Positions 8,560-16,572 of a stretch of 46,995 nucleotides of DNA are shown here, piece after piece; positions within the stretch are counted from its first letter, which is position 1; each line of letters begins with the position of its first letter. The DNA comes from an uncultured Erysipelotrichaceae bacterium. Lineage in GTDB: Bacteria; Bacillota_I; Bacilli_A; RF39; UBA660. The notes beneath the pieces are model-generated. The model was not told the origin of the DNA, did not search any database, and saw only the letters and a list, made by a program, of their open reading frames with translations. The translations under genes and the position numbers were made by a program. The stretch lies in NCBI GenBank assembly GCA_902801795.1, contig CADCJQ010000001.1, positions 1 through 46,995 on the forward strand, read 5' to 3'.

Positions 8560-10212
8560 TTATTTTAAATTAATTCTCTTTTTTTCAGTAAATTGTCGTT
8601 CTTGAATAGTTGGTAGATAATGTTTTTCTTTATTAATAACCACATAAACTTCATCTTTGGTTGTATCTATTCCGAAACCTTCAATATTTTCTTTAAAATC
8701 GATAGTTAGTGTTTCATCTTGTTTTGGTTCATATTTTAATGCTTCTTCATATGTCATTTTTCTTGATGTTTGAAGAAATAATTTATAATCTCCTTTTAGT
8801 TTATCAAATGGATATGTTATTTTAGCTAAGCGAGCATCTTCCTTATTATCAATTTTTTGTCTTATTATTACCATATATTTTTTTTCATTATGATAATCTT
8901 TTTTTAATTCATTTATTTCATCGATATTTGTACTTTTTTCTTTATTTAATGATACTTCTAAATATCCTTTTTGTAATGCTTCATTTAATTTCATTTTTTG
9001 AAATTTTTTTTCTAAATAATAAGAATTTTCTTGATTAATTTTTCTTGGATTAAAATAATATCTTACTATATCATGTTCTCTTAAATGAAGAATTACTTCG
9101 TCATTAATAATATCCTCTTCATATTTTACTTTGTACATTTGATTAAGAAGTTCATTTAATCTATTTTGATGATATTTATTATCAAATTCATTATCATATA
9201 CTTTTAGACAACATAGAAATTCATTATATTCCTTTTCTGATAAATATTTTTTAACTTCTTTTTCTATTTCATGAAAATCATTTAAGAAATTGTATCTAAG
9301 AAGAGGAAGAGGTCCAATTATCTCCATTAATTTGCGAATTAAGTATATTTCATTTTGATAATTGTTAATACTTGTATCTTCAAAATATTCAAAAGAAAGG
9401 ATTTCTGCCATTGCTTCATCAATTAAACGATAAGGATGAAAATCATTTTGGCATAAATGAATAAATTCATGTGATAATACATCTTTAAATTCCTTTAAAC
9501 TTGTATAGTTTTTGATATTAATTACATTTGATGATGCAGGATCATAATATCCTCCAGAGATATTATAATTCTGATTATGAAAGTCATAATCTTTAATCTT
9601 AATATTTTTAAATCTTTCTTGATTTAGTTTTCTAAAGTATGAATTAAAATTAAAATATTCAATATAATCATCAAAAAAGTCTTGATTAAATAAATAATTT
9701 TTTTCATCTTGGGTTAAAAAAGGTGATGAATAAATTAATTCTTGAATGGTTTTAACATTAATAGAAGAATATTCAATACTTTGAGCATCTGCTTTAATAG
9801 GACTAGTTAACATACTTAATGTAATAAGTAGTGCAATTCCTTTTAAAGATGTTTGAATAATAATATTTTTCTTTTCAATAATAAAATTTTTGATTGTTGT
9901 TGATGTTAAACTATTTTTAGCATAACATATTGGTTCAAAGCCATTATTTAGAAAAAATGCACCAAAGTCTTCTTCGTTATTAATAAAGTAATGTTTGAAA
10001 TTGGTTTTATTATCTAGAATAATTTGGTAATCTTTTTCTTTTTTTAGTTTTATTTGATTAGATGAAAGTTGAAAAAAAGAAAAGTATTTTATTATATCAT
10101 TTGAAAGTGGCATAATTTTGTCATTTTCAAAGATATTTCCTTGAATTTTTTTTCTATCAAATTTAATTATAACTATTTTATAATCATCATATATTTTTAT
10201 TGTTTCCATCAT
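8560..10212 (-). CDS. Membrane-anchored HExxH metallopeptidase-like protein
   Basis: 550 residues. Residues 1 to about 110 form a globular region, then one hydrophobic segment at about 117-138 ends in KADAQS, which looks like a cleavage site in mid-protein or an internal anchor. The following part contains SHEFIHLCQ (248-256), a zincin HExxH motif, and a downstream EAMAE (266-270) that could supply the third zinc ligand of a gluzincin. The C-terminal 200 residues are charged and contain repeated YxxALK/YEEALKYEP-type segments. The substrate is unknown. The start ATG 10212 (or 10209) follows AAGGA. Confidence 0.7.
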   Translation of the reverse strand: MMETIKIYDDYKIVIIKFDRKKIQGNIFENDKIMPLSNDIIKYFSFFQLSSNQIKLKKEKDYQIILDNKTNFKHYFINNEEDFGAFFLNNGFEPICYAKNSLTSTTIKNFIIEKKNIIIQTSLKGIALLITLSMLTSPIKADAQSIEYSSINVKTIQELIYSSPFLTQDEKNYLFNQDFFDDYIEYFNFNSYFRKLNQERFKNIKIKDYDFHNQNYNISGGYYDPASSNVINIKNYTSLKEFKDVLSHEFIHLCQNDFHPYRLIDEAMAEILSFEYFEDTSINNYQNEIYLIRKLMEIIGPLPLLRYNFLNDFHEIEKEVKKYLSEKEYNEFLCCLKVYDNEFDNKYHQNRLNELLNQMYKVKYEEDIINDEVILHLREHDIVRYYFNPRKINQENSYYLEKKFQKMKLNEALQKGYLEVSLNKEKSTNIDEINELKKDYHNEKKYMVIIRQKIDNKEDARLAKITYPFDKLKGDYKLFLQTSRKMTYEEALKYEPKQDETLTIDFKENIEGFGIDTTKDEVYVVINKEKHYLPTIQERQFTEKKRINLK

Positions 10213-10368
10213 ATTATTCCTTACAAAATTAATTGTATAATATTTTGATAAAAAAAGAAAGCAAAAATAATTAATTTATATGATTAGAAGCAGTTATTTA
10301 ATATTGAAGGAAATATGCATTTATGATATACTTTTGATATAAATAATAGATGTTTAAATGAGGTTATT

Positions 10369-12453
10369 ATGAAAAGAATTCTTAGTATAATTGTTGTATG
10401 TGTAATTGTTTTAATCAATATACAAGTTAAGGCAAACTCAATAAATCGAATTGATATGGATATATATTTAGATAATAAAGGAAATGCTTTGATAAAAGAA
10501 AAATGGGATGCTAATCTTAATCAAGGTACGGAAGGTTATCGAGCGTTCTCTAATTTAGAAAATAAAACCATAACAGATTTTACCGTTACTGATGATACAG
10601 GAAATACATATGAAACATTAGATCACTGGAATACTTCATTATCATTTGATGAAAAAAAATATAAAGCTGGCATTAATAATACATCTAATGGTTTGGAGTT
10701 ATGTTGGGGAATATCTAATTACGGAAATAGACAGTATACTTTACAATATAAAATTAATAATTTAGTAACCCAATTTACTGATAAACAAGGAATTTATTTT
10801 AACTTTTTGAATTTAAATCAAAAAGTTGGATATGCTTCTATAGTAATTCATTCTCATTTTCCTATATCAATAGATAACACTAGAATTTGGTCTTTTGGAA
10901 ATAATGGTACAATCAATTTTCAAGATGATAAAATAGTGATGGAAACGGGTGGTTTGTTACAATCAAATCAATATATTGTAATAATGGCTCGATTTAATGA
11001 AAACTATTTTGATACATCTAACAATTCAAATAAATCATTTGATGACATATATAATGAAGCATTTAGTAGTGTTAATGATGAAGAAAAACATACTGATAAT
11101 TCTAAAAATAAAAACGTGTTTTATGATTCTATTTCAAAATACTGGATTCCATTTTTATTATTTCAACCATTATTATCGATTTATTTAATTGGTAAATATG
11201 CATCATTATTGAAAGCAATAATTGTTGTTTTGATAATTGTAATTAGTTATTTGCTAATAGTTAAAAGAAGAAATAATAAAGTGAATTTATATTCGTGGTT
11301 AATTGGTATATCATTTTTTGTCATATTAATTGATTATTATGCATATTACGTATATATAGATTCAAAAAATACCAGTAATATAGATATGTGGAGTGAAGAG
11401 AATATTGGATATCTTATATTATTTAATTTATTTCCTATAATTAAATTAGTTGTAATTTCTTATATATTTTCACATAAAAAAAGTAAATCATTGCGATACA
11501 CTTATGGCATACGTTCAAAATATTCTGTTGACAAGAGTATTTATTTTGGTGAAGATAATAAAAAACTACCTAAAGACAAGAAACTTAATTATTGGAGAGA
11601 AATACCATGTAATAATGATTTGAGTTATGCTTATTGGATTGGTTATGAATATGAGATATGTAAATCTGGTACTTTGTTTAAAGGATTAATTGGGGCTTAT
11701 TTTTTAAAGTGGATTGATAATGGTAATATAAGTATAGTATATAAAGAAGAAAATGATGACCAAAGAGAATATTGTTTAGATTTTTCAAAAGAAGTAACAA
11801 TGAGTAATGATTCTGAAAAAGAATTATATGATATTATTAAAAGTGCTGCTAATGATAATAATCTTTTAGAATCAAAAGAATTTAAGGAATGGTGTAAGAA
11901 TAATTATGAAAAGATATTTAAATGGAACGATAATATTCAAACTATAGTTTTAGAAAAACTATGTAATAGTGGTGTTGCCAAAAAGACGGTTTCATTAAAA
12001 AAAACAATATTTGGTAAAGTAAATGATGAAGTTTATGAAATTGATGTTAAAGTGCGTGATGATGCCATTAAATTAAGTGGTTTAAGAAAATACTTAAATG
12101 ATTTTACATTAATTGATGAAAGAGAACCAATTGAAGTACATTTATGGAATGAATATTTAATTTTCGCTGAACTGTTAGGAATAGCAGATAAAGTAAGAAA
12201 TAAATTTAAAGAGTTATATCCAGATTTATCTATTCAAAACAGTATATTCAGTAGTGAAATATTTGATAATGTTGCTACTGTATTTATTGATGATTGTTAT
12301 AATGGTATAATAGATGGATATTATATAGCACATCCATCATATAGTTCTTATGATTCATATGGTGGTAGTGATTCATCAAGTGGAGGGGGTGGAAGTAGTT
12401 TTTCATCAGGAGGTAGTTCATCAGGTGGTTCATCTGGCGGAGGTTTTAGATAA
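10369..12453 (+). CDS. DUF2207-domain membrane protein
   Basis: 694 residues. A signal peptide (about 1-22) leads to an extracellular DUF2207 beta domain (about 25-210, with ALIKEKWD). Four predicted membrane segments lie at about 258-277, 281-298, 308-330 and 345-367. A cytoplasmic region follows, and a low-complexity Gly/Ser tail ends GGSSGGGFR, which is typical of DUF2207 and TPM-type proteins. The function of the family is unknown; a link to envelope stress or membrane maintenance is inference. The zinc-ribbon membrane protein downstream belongs to a group often seen near such genes. Ribosome site GAGGT before ATG 10369. Confidence 0.85.
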   Translation: MKRILSIIVVCVIVLINIQVKANSINRIDMDIYLDNKGNALIKEKWDANLNQGTEGYRAFSNLENKTITDFTVTDDTGNTYETLDHWNTSLSFDEKKYKAGINNTSNGLELCWGISNYGNRQYTLQYKINNLVTQFTDKQGIYFNFLNLNQKVGYASIVIHSHFPISIDNTRIWSFGNNGTINFQDDKIVMETGGLLQSNQYIVIMARFNENYFDTSNNSNKSFDDIYNEAFSSVNDEEKHTDNSKNKNVFYDSISKYWIPFLLFQPLLSIYLIGKYASLLKAIIVVLIIVISYLLIVKRRNNKVNLYSWLIGISFFVILIDYYAYYVYIDSKNTSNIDMWSEENIGYLILFNLFPIIKLVVISYIFSHKKSKSLRYTYGIRSKYSVDKSIYFGEDNKKLPKDKKLNYWREIPCNNDLSYAYWIGYEYEICKSGTLFKGLIGAYFLKWIDNGNISIVYKEENDDQREYCLDFSKEVTMSNDSEKELYDIIKSAANDNNLLESKEFKEWCKNNYEKIFKWNDNIQTIVLEKLCNSGVAKKTVSLKKTIFGKVNDEVYEIDVKVRDDAIKLSGLRKYLNDFTLIDEREPIEVHLWNEYLIFAELLGIADKVRNKFKELYPDLSIQNSIFSSEIFDNVATVFIDDCYNGIIDGYYIAHPSYSSYDSYGGSDSSSGGGGSSFSSGGSSSGGSSGGGFR

Positions 12454-12478
12454 ATAAAATAATTATTTTGCTAATGAA

Positions 12479-12567
12479 AGATAACAAGAGGTGATTAAAT
12501 ACCCTTGGTTTTATTTAATAAAAAATAGTTTCATAAATTGGAATTTAAAGAGTTGTTTTGTTATCTC
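12479..12567. other. Intergenic inverted repeats
   Basis: The 486-base gap from 12454 to 12938 has no intact gene. This part holds an outer 9-bp inverted repeat (AGATAACAA at 12479 and TTGTTATCT at 12558) and an inner hairpin ATTAAATA / TATTTAAT (12494-12501 and 12512-12519). No T run follows, so it is not a clear terminator. Confidence 0.5.
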
Positions 12568-12601
12568 ATATATTTTCCAAAAATAGTATGAAAAATGTTG
12601 G

Positions 12602-12645
12602 AGTATGGGGTAACAAAATATCAAGTATGGGGTAACAAAATATCA
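12602..12645. repeat. Tandem 22-bp repeat, two copies
   Basis: Two exact adjacent copies of a 22-base unit beginning AGTATGGGGTAAC and ending AATATCA. Short repeats of this type occur near ends of some insertion sequences, but I see no transposase, so an IS remnant is only a guess. Confidence 0.8.
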
Positions 12646-12718
12646 GAATATATTGATTGTTATTAAAAAAAGTAATATAATTATTGTACAATTAATTTAT
12701 GATAACATGATTAAAAAA

Positions 12719-12746
12719 ATATAACGTATAAAATATAACGTATAAT
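12719..12746. repeat. Tandem 14-bp repeat, two copies
   Basis: Two adjacent copies of ATATAACGTATAAA, the second ending in T, just upstream of the intron remnant. Confidence 0.75.
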
Positions 12747-12780
12747 TTTAAATAGTAATTAATAAGAAATGATTAAGAAT

Positions 12781-12931
12781 ACCGAACGTGAAGATATATG
12801 GGGGAGTTGAACAATAACCTATGAAGAACCGTTTGTGGAAAAGCTTCACGTACGGTTTTATTGGGGGGCAATGAAACAAGCCTCTCATTGATTTAGAAAG
12901 AGAGGTGTAGGTCAAGATTTGTCTACTTGAC
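12781..12931 (+). mobile_element. Group II intron 3' remnant (domain V/VI)
   Basis: The stretch 12826-12859 is exactly 34 nt and folds as a group II intron domain V: GAACCGT pairs with ACGGTTT around a GGAAAAGC tip, with the conserved CACGTACGG side. The following 12881-12905 stem (CCTCTC / GAGAGG) and the end CTACTTGAC match the domain VI and 3' terminus of bacterial ltrA-type introns. No 5' end or reverse transcriptase is present. The catalytic triad reads AAC in place of the near-universal AGC, so it is probably dead. Its 3' end lies eight bases before the next gene's ATG. Confidence 0.8.
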
Positions 12932-12938
12932 ATTTAAT

Positions 12939-14411
12939 ATGAAATATCAATGTCCTTTTTGTCATGAATATGATATAAATGAAAAAAATGAAGAATACTT
13001 TTGCAATAATTGTTCAAAAAAAATTTCTAAAGATGAAATAATTCACATTAAAAATATTAATAATGCTAAAAATGGACAATTTAATTGTCCTGGTTGTGGT
13101 TCAAGTGAGGTAATGTATAGTAAAAAAAATAAGGCTTTAGAATGTAAATATTGTGGTTACCTTTTCAATGAAAAAACTGATGATGATAATAAGATAAAAA
13201 AGTTAAAAGGTATTATCAAAACTAAAGGAAGTATTGATTATGATGAAACCGTTGATAATTTAGTAGTTATTAAATGTGATGGATGTGGGGCTGAAGTTGT
13301 TATTGATATAAATGATAAACCGGTTGCAAGATGTCAATGGTGTCATAGTATTTTAACTCTCAACGATATCGCTGAGACAGGGAGAGCGCCAGATAAAATT
13401 TTACCTTTTAAATTATCAAGAGAAGAAGCTGTCTCTAAGATGAAAGAATTTTTGCAGCAGGGGAGAATGAATTATTTTGCTAATGAAAAGTTTAAAAATG
13501 GCGTAACCGTTGATAATATAATGGGTGTATATATGCCTTATTTACAGGTAGATGTTAATGCACATGCAGCGTTAAAAGGTATTGGGAAACATATTATTAA
13601 TTATAAAAAAAGTAAGAAAAAGAAAAAGTATAATATTGAAATATATGATATTGAAAGAGAGTTTGATTTATATGTTGATGATTTAATTTTTGAATCAAAT
13701 ACCGAAAGAAAAGACTTAGAGTGTGATGCTAGAACTAATAATATTATTAATGCTGTGTTGCCATTTGATACGGAAAATGCATTAAAATATACTGGTAATT
13801 ATTTAATAGGTTTTAATTCTGAAAAAAGAAATTTGAATCAGAATGATTTTCGAGATGAAATTGAGAAAAAAATAATAGATATTTCTAAAGAGCCATTAAA
13901 AAAAGACAGTAATTTTTATAATGATGGTATTGAATGGAAAGAGTGTAATACGAAAATTGTTGGTTCTAAATGGATAAGCATTTTTTTGCCAATATGGCTT
14001 TATAGTTTTCAAGAAAACCAAGATGATAGAAAAATACTACATTATATTGCTGTAAATGGAAGAACTGGTAAAGTAATGGGAAGTGCCCCAATTGATATTG
14101 ATAATACAAAAAAAAGTAATATTGCAATGCTTTTTGCTTTTGGATGTATTCTTCTTCCATTTGTATTAATTTTAGTATCTATTATATTGACTACTTTTAA
14201 ACATGCATATTTAATTATTTTAGCGCTAATTATTCTTATAATATTATTAATTTTATTAGGAGTTGTTGCTTTAAAAACTAATTATAAAAGTGCCATTGTA
14301 TTATTAAGAAATAAAAATGCTAAATTTGATTATGCCAAGAGAACAAATAAATCATTTTCACATATTGTGAAAAATGATAAGAAAATAAATGTGACGCAAG
14401 AATTGCGATAA
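12939..14411 (+). CDS. Membrane protein with N-terminal zinc ribbons
   Basis: 490 residues. Three CxxC-paired zinc ribbons occupy about 5-140: CPFC/CNNC, CPGC/CKYC and CDGC/CQWC. A central beta-rich domain follows, and then two or three adjacent membrane segments (FGCILLPFVLILVSIIL and ALIILIILLILLGVVAL) near the C-terminus. Such proteins are often annotated as TFIIB-type zinc-ribbon or PriA-like by their fingers alone, but I see no helicase motif. The function is unknown. I prefer ATG 12939 over TTG 12927. Only weak ribosome-site sequence precedes it, because the group II intron remnant occupies the region where leader and promoter should be. Confidence 0.8.
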   Translation: MKYQCPFCHEYDINEKNEEYFCNNCSKKISKDEIIHIKNINNAKNGQFNCPGCGSSEVMYSKKNKALECKYCGYLFNEKTDDDNKIKKLKGIIKTKGSIDYDETVDNLVVIKCDGCGAEVVIDINDKPVARCQWCHSILTLNDIAETGRAPDKILPFKLSREEAVSKMKEFLQQGRMNYFANEKFKNGVTVDNIMGVYMPYLQVDVNAHAALKGIGKHIINYKKSKKKKKYNIEIYDIEREFDLYVDDLIFESNTERKDLECDARTNNIINAVLPFDTENALKYTGNYLIGFNSEKRNLNQNDFRDEIEKKIIDISKEPLKKDSNFYNDGIEWKECNTKIVGSKWISIFLPIWLYSFQENQDDRKILHYIAVNGRTGKVMGSAPIDIDNTKKSNIAMLFAFGCILLPFVLILVSIILTTFKHAYLIILALIILIILLILLGVVALKTNYKSAIVLLRNKNAKFDYAKRTNKSFSHIVKNDKKINVTQELR

Positions 14412-14471
14412 GTCAACATTTTAAATATCAAATTATATGATGATTCATTGTTAATAGTGATTTTTGAATAA

Positions 14472-14651
14472 GCTTATTTTTTATTAGACAATAGTATTAA
14501 AACAATATCAAAACTACTGGGACACGCTAATATAATTATAATCGTTGATATATATACTGATAAAAGCGCTATAATAGAGGACTGTTTAGAAGAACTAACA
14601 CCATATATTGATGATGTTAGTTCAAACGAAATACTTAAAATTAAGAACTAG
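14472..14651 (+). pseudogene. Tyrosine recombinase/integrase C-terminal remnant
   Basis: This frame encodes the last 59 residues of an integrase-type recombinase with no start codon. It contains KLLGHAN (the conserved LGH with the active-site His) and DIYTDK with the nucleophile Tyr at the expected distance of about ten residues, then a normal-looking tail to a TAG stop. A TAA closes the frame at 14469, so the catalytic Arg region is lost. It is a relic of an integrated mobile element. The gap 14412-14868 otherwise holds only the hairpin, direct repeats and promoter listed separately. Confidence 0.8.
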
Positions 14652-14672
14652 GATTATAGTGATATAGAAAAT

Positions 14673-14711
14673 ATTTGGACGAATACTTTTGTGACCTGTA
14701 TTCGTCCAAAT
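14673..14711. other. Perfect 14-bp inverted repeat hairpin
   Basis: ATTTGGACGAATAC (14673-14686) and its exact complement (14698-14711) surround an 11-base loop. No T run follows on either strand. It lies 21 bases after the integrase remnant, so it may be a recombination/attachment structure or a leftover element end. Confidence 0.75.
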
Positions 14712-14776
14712 GACAAAATTACTGTATATAACCAGGATATAATTATATTAAGATAATGCTTATATTAAAGTATGGA

Positions 14777-14818
14777 ATAAATATCAATTTTTTTGTGTAT
14801 AAATATCAATTTTTTTTG
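14777..14818. repeat. Direct repeat of about 19 bp
   Basis: ATAAATATCAATTTTTTTG occurs at 14777-14795 and again, with one extra T, at 14799-14818, immediately upstream of the promoter of the next gene. Confidence 0.7.
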
Positions 14819-14822
14819 CAAG

Positions 14823-14851
14823 TTGAAAAAATAGTATTATTAATGTATAAT
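14823..14851 (+). promoter_or_regulatory. Promoter of BspA-type gene
   Basis: TTGAAA and TATAAT are separated by 17 bases, a near-consensus housekeeping promoter 18 bases before the start codon. It shares the block CAAGTTGAAAAA..ATAGTATTATT with the promoter upstream of 1752. Confidence 0.8.
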
Positions 14852-14868
14852 TATGATAGAGGTGAATT

Positions 14869-16509
14869 ATGAAAAAAATATTACTATTATTTTTTGTGTT
14901 AATGTTGTCTATTAATGTTAAAGCAGTAAGTGAAAATAAAATGAGTGATTTATCTTTTTTTGATTATTATAAGGATTCGATTATTGAAGTGAAATTTATG
15001 AAAAATAGTCGAGATAATATCTTGAAAAAGTACAAAAATGCTGAGTATAAAATGGATTTAACATATTATGAAGAAGATGTGACAGAAATAAATTCTATGG
15101 AAAATTCAATTGATGACGTTGATGAATATGAAAACATTAAAATATTTGGTTGGTTAGAAAAAAAAGGGGAAGATAGTTATATCTTATATGTAGAAAGTCC
15201 AGATATAATATATTTTACTAATTGTAATAAAATGTTTAGTAACTATATTAATTTAGAAAAAATAAGTTTTTCAAATGTAAGTACAATGTTAGTAACCGAT
15301 ATGTCATATATGTTTGAAAATGCACAAAGTCTTAGTGAATTAGATGTATCTAGTTTTAATACGTCATATGTTAATGATATGTCACATATGTTTTTTGTAG
15401 ATTCTGGAAAATATATGGGTAATCTAAGAAAAATAAAAGGGTTAGATAAATTTGATACAAAGAATGTAACTAATATGTCACATATGTTTGCAGGATTAAG
15501 ATATATTGAAGAATTAGATGTAAGTAAATTTAATACTGAAAAAGTAACTAATATGAGCGGTATGTTTTTTAACTTACAGAATCTAAGAAAATTGGAATTA
15601 AGTAAATTCAATACAAAAAATGTAACTGATATGTCAAGTATGTTTATGTGGTGTGAATCATTAAAAAAAATAGATTTAAGTTCTTTTGATACTTCAAATG
15701 TTACCAGTATGGAATCAATGATACGCGGGAAATTACTGGAAGAAATAGTGTTTGGAAACTTTAATACTGAAAAAGTAACTAATATGTATATGATGTTCTT
15801 AGGCTGTGAGTCATTAAAAAAACTATCTTTAAACTTTAATACAAAAAATGTTACTAATATGGAGAGAATGTTTGCTGATTGCTATAATTTGGAAGAGTTA
15901 GACATTAAAAGTTTTGATACTAGTAAAGTAGAAAATATGTCATTTATGTTTGATAGATGCTATAAATTAAAAAACATAAACCTCAAAAATTTTAATACAG
16001 GAAATGTTATTAACATGCGTGATATGTTTCAAGATTGTCATGCTTTAAAATCATTAGATTTATCTAGTTTTGATACTAGCAAAGTTAATAATATGTATGC
16101 AATGTTCTCCAGATGTTATAATTTAAAAGAAATAAATGTTAGTAGTTTTGATACGTCAAATGTTACTAATATGGGTTATATGTTTAATAACTGTAAAAAT
16201 TTAGAAAAATTAGATATAAGTAATTTTAATACAAAGAGTGCAGAAGACCTTAGTTATATGTTTAGAAAATGTGAAAAATTAAATGATTTAAAACTTGATC
16301 GAAGTATCTTTAAAGTTGATACTAGCATTAAAACCAATAATATTTTTGAAGATGCTGGTAAATATAATAATATGTCATTATTTCTTTTTACTAATATTTA
16401 TTTACTTTATATAGGTGGTTTTGTTATATTAGTAGTTATTGCTATTATAGTATTCCTAGTAATAAAAAAATACAAAAAAAGAAAATCAAATATCAAGCAA
16501 GGTAAATAA
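14869..16509 (+). CDS. BspA-family repeat protein with C-terminal membrane anchor
   Basis: 546 residues. A signal peptide (about 1-20) is followed by a short unique domain. About 13 tandem BspA/DUF285 units (F-D/N-T-K/S-NVTNM..MF..C..L..L.L) span about 115-485. A membrane segment (GGFVILVVIAIIVFLVI) at about 508-532 and a Lys-rich cytoplasmic tail follow. It differs from the genes at 1 and 1752 in having a normal signal peptide and its own anchor, and its repeats carry FDTSNVTNM in place of WNTSNV. Probable surface adhesin or sensor; the ligand is unknown. Ribosome site GAGGTGA precedes ATG. Confidence 0.85.
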   Translation: MKKILLLFFVLMLSINVKAVSENKMSDLSFFDYYKDSIIEVKFMKNSRDNILKKYKNAEYKMDLTYYEEDVTEINSMENSIDDVDEYENIKIFGWLEKKGEDSYILYVESPDIIYFTNCNKMFSNYINLEKISFSNVSTMLVTDMSYMFENAQSLSELDVSSFNTSYVNDMSHMFFVDSGKYMGNLRKIKGLDKFDTKNVTNMSHMFAGLRYIEELDVSKFNTEKVTNMSGMFFNLQNLRKLELSKFNTKNVTDMSSMFMWCESLKKIDLSSFDTSNVTSMESMIRGKLLEEIVFGNFNTEKVTNMYMMFLGCESLKKLSLNFNTKNVTNMERMFADCYNLEELDIKSFDTSKVENMSFMFDRCYKLKNINLKNFNTGNVINMRDMFQDCHALKSLDLSSFDTSKVNNMYAMFSRCYNLKEINVSSFDTSNVTNMGYMFNNCKNLEKLDISNFNTKSAEDLSYMFRKCEKLNDLKLDRSIFKVDTSIKTNNIFEDAGKYNNMSLFLFTNIYLLYIGGFVILVVIAIIVFLVIKKYKKRKSNIKQGK

Positions 16510-16527
16510 TTATATTACCTTGTTTTT
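16498..16527 (+). terminator. Terminator after BspA-type gene
   Basis: CAAGGTAA / TTACCTTG 8-bp stem overlapping the stop codon, then TTTTTC. Confidence 0.85.
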
Positions 16528-16548
16528 CTTTTATTTAAATGATAAAAT
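16520..16548 (+). promoter_or_regulatory. Putative uvrB promoter
   Basis: TTGTTT and TAAAAT with a 17-base spacer. The -35 box overlaps the T run of the preceding terminator. Confidence 0.5.
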
Positions 16549-16572
16549 AATAAAGAAAAAGGAGCTGGTGAT

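Noticed and set aside
12748-12933. Minus-strand open frame over the intron remnant
   Set aside because: It is the complement of a structured intron RNA, has no ribosome site and no protein-like pattern.
12454-12938. Intact group II intron with reverse transcriptase
   Set aside because: No 5' GUGYG end, no reverse transcriptase frame and an altered domain V triad; only the 3' end remains.
12602-14818. Complete insertion sequence bounded by the ATATCAA-bearing repeats
   Set aside because: The repeats are in direct rather than inverted orientation, only partly similar, and no transposase lies between them.
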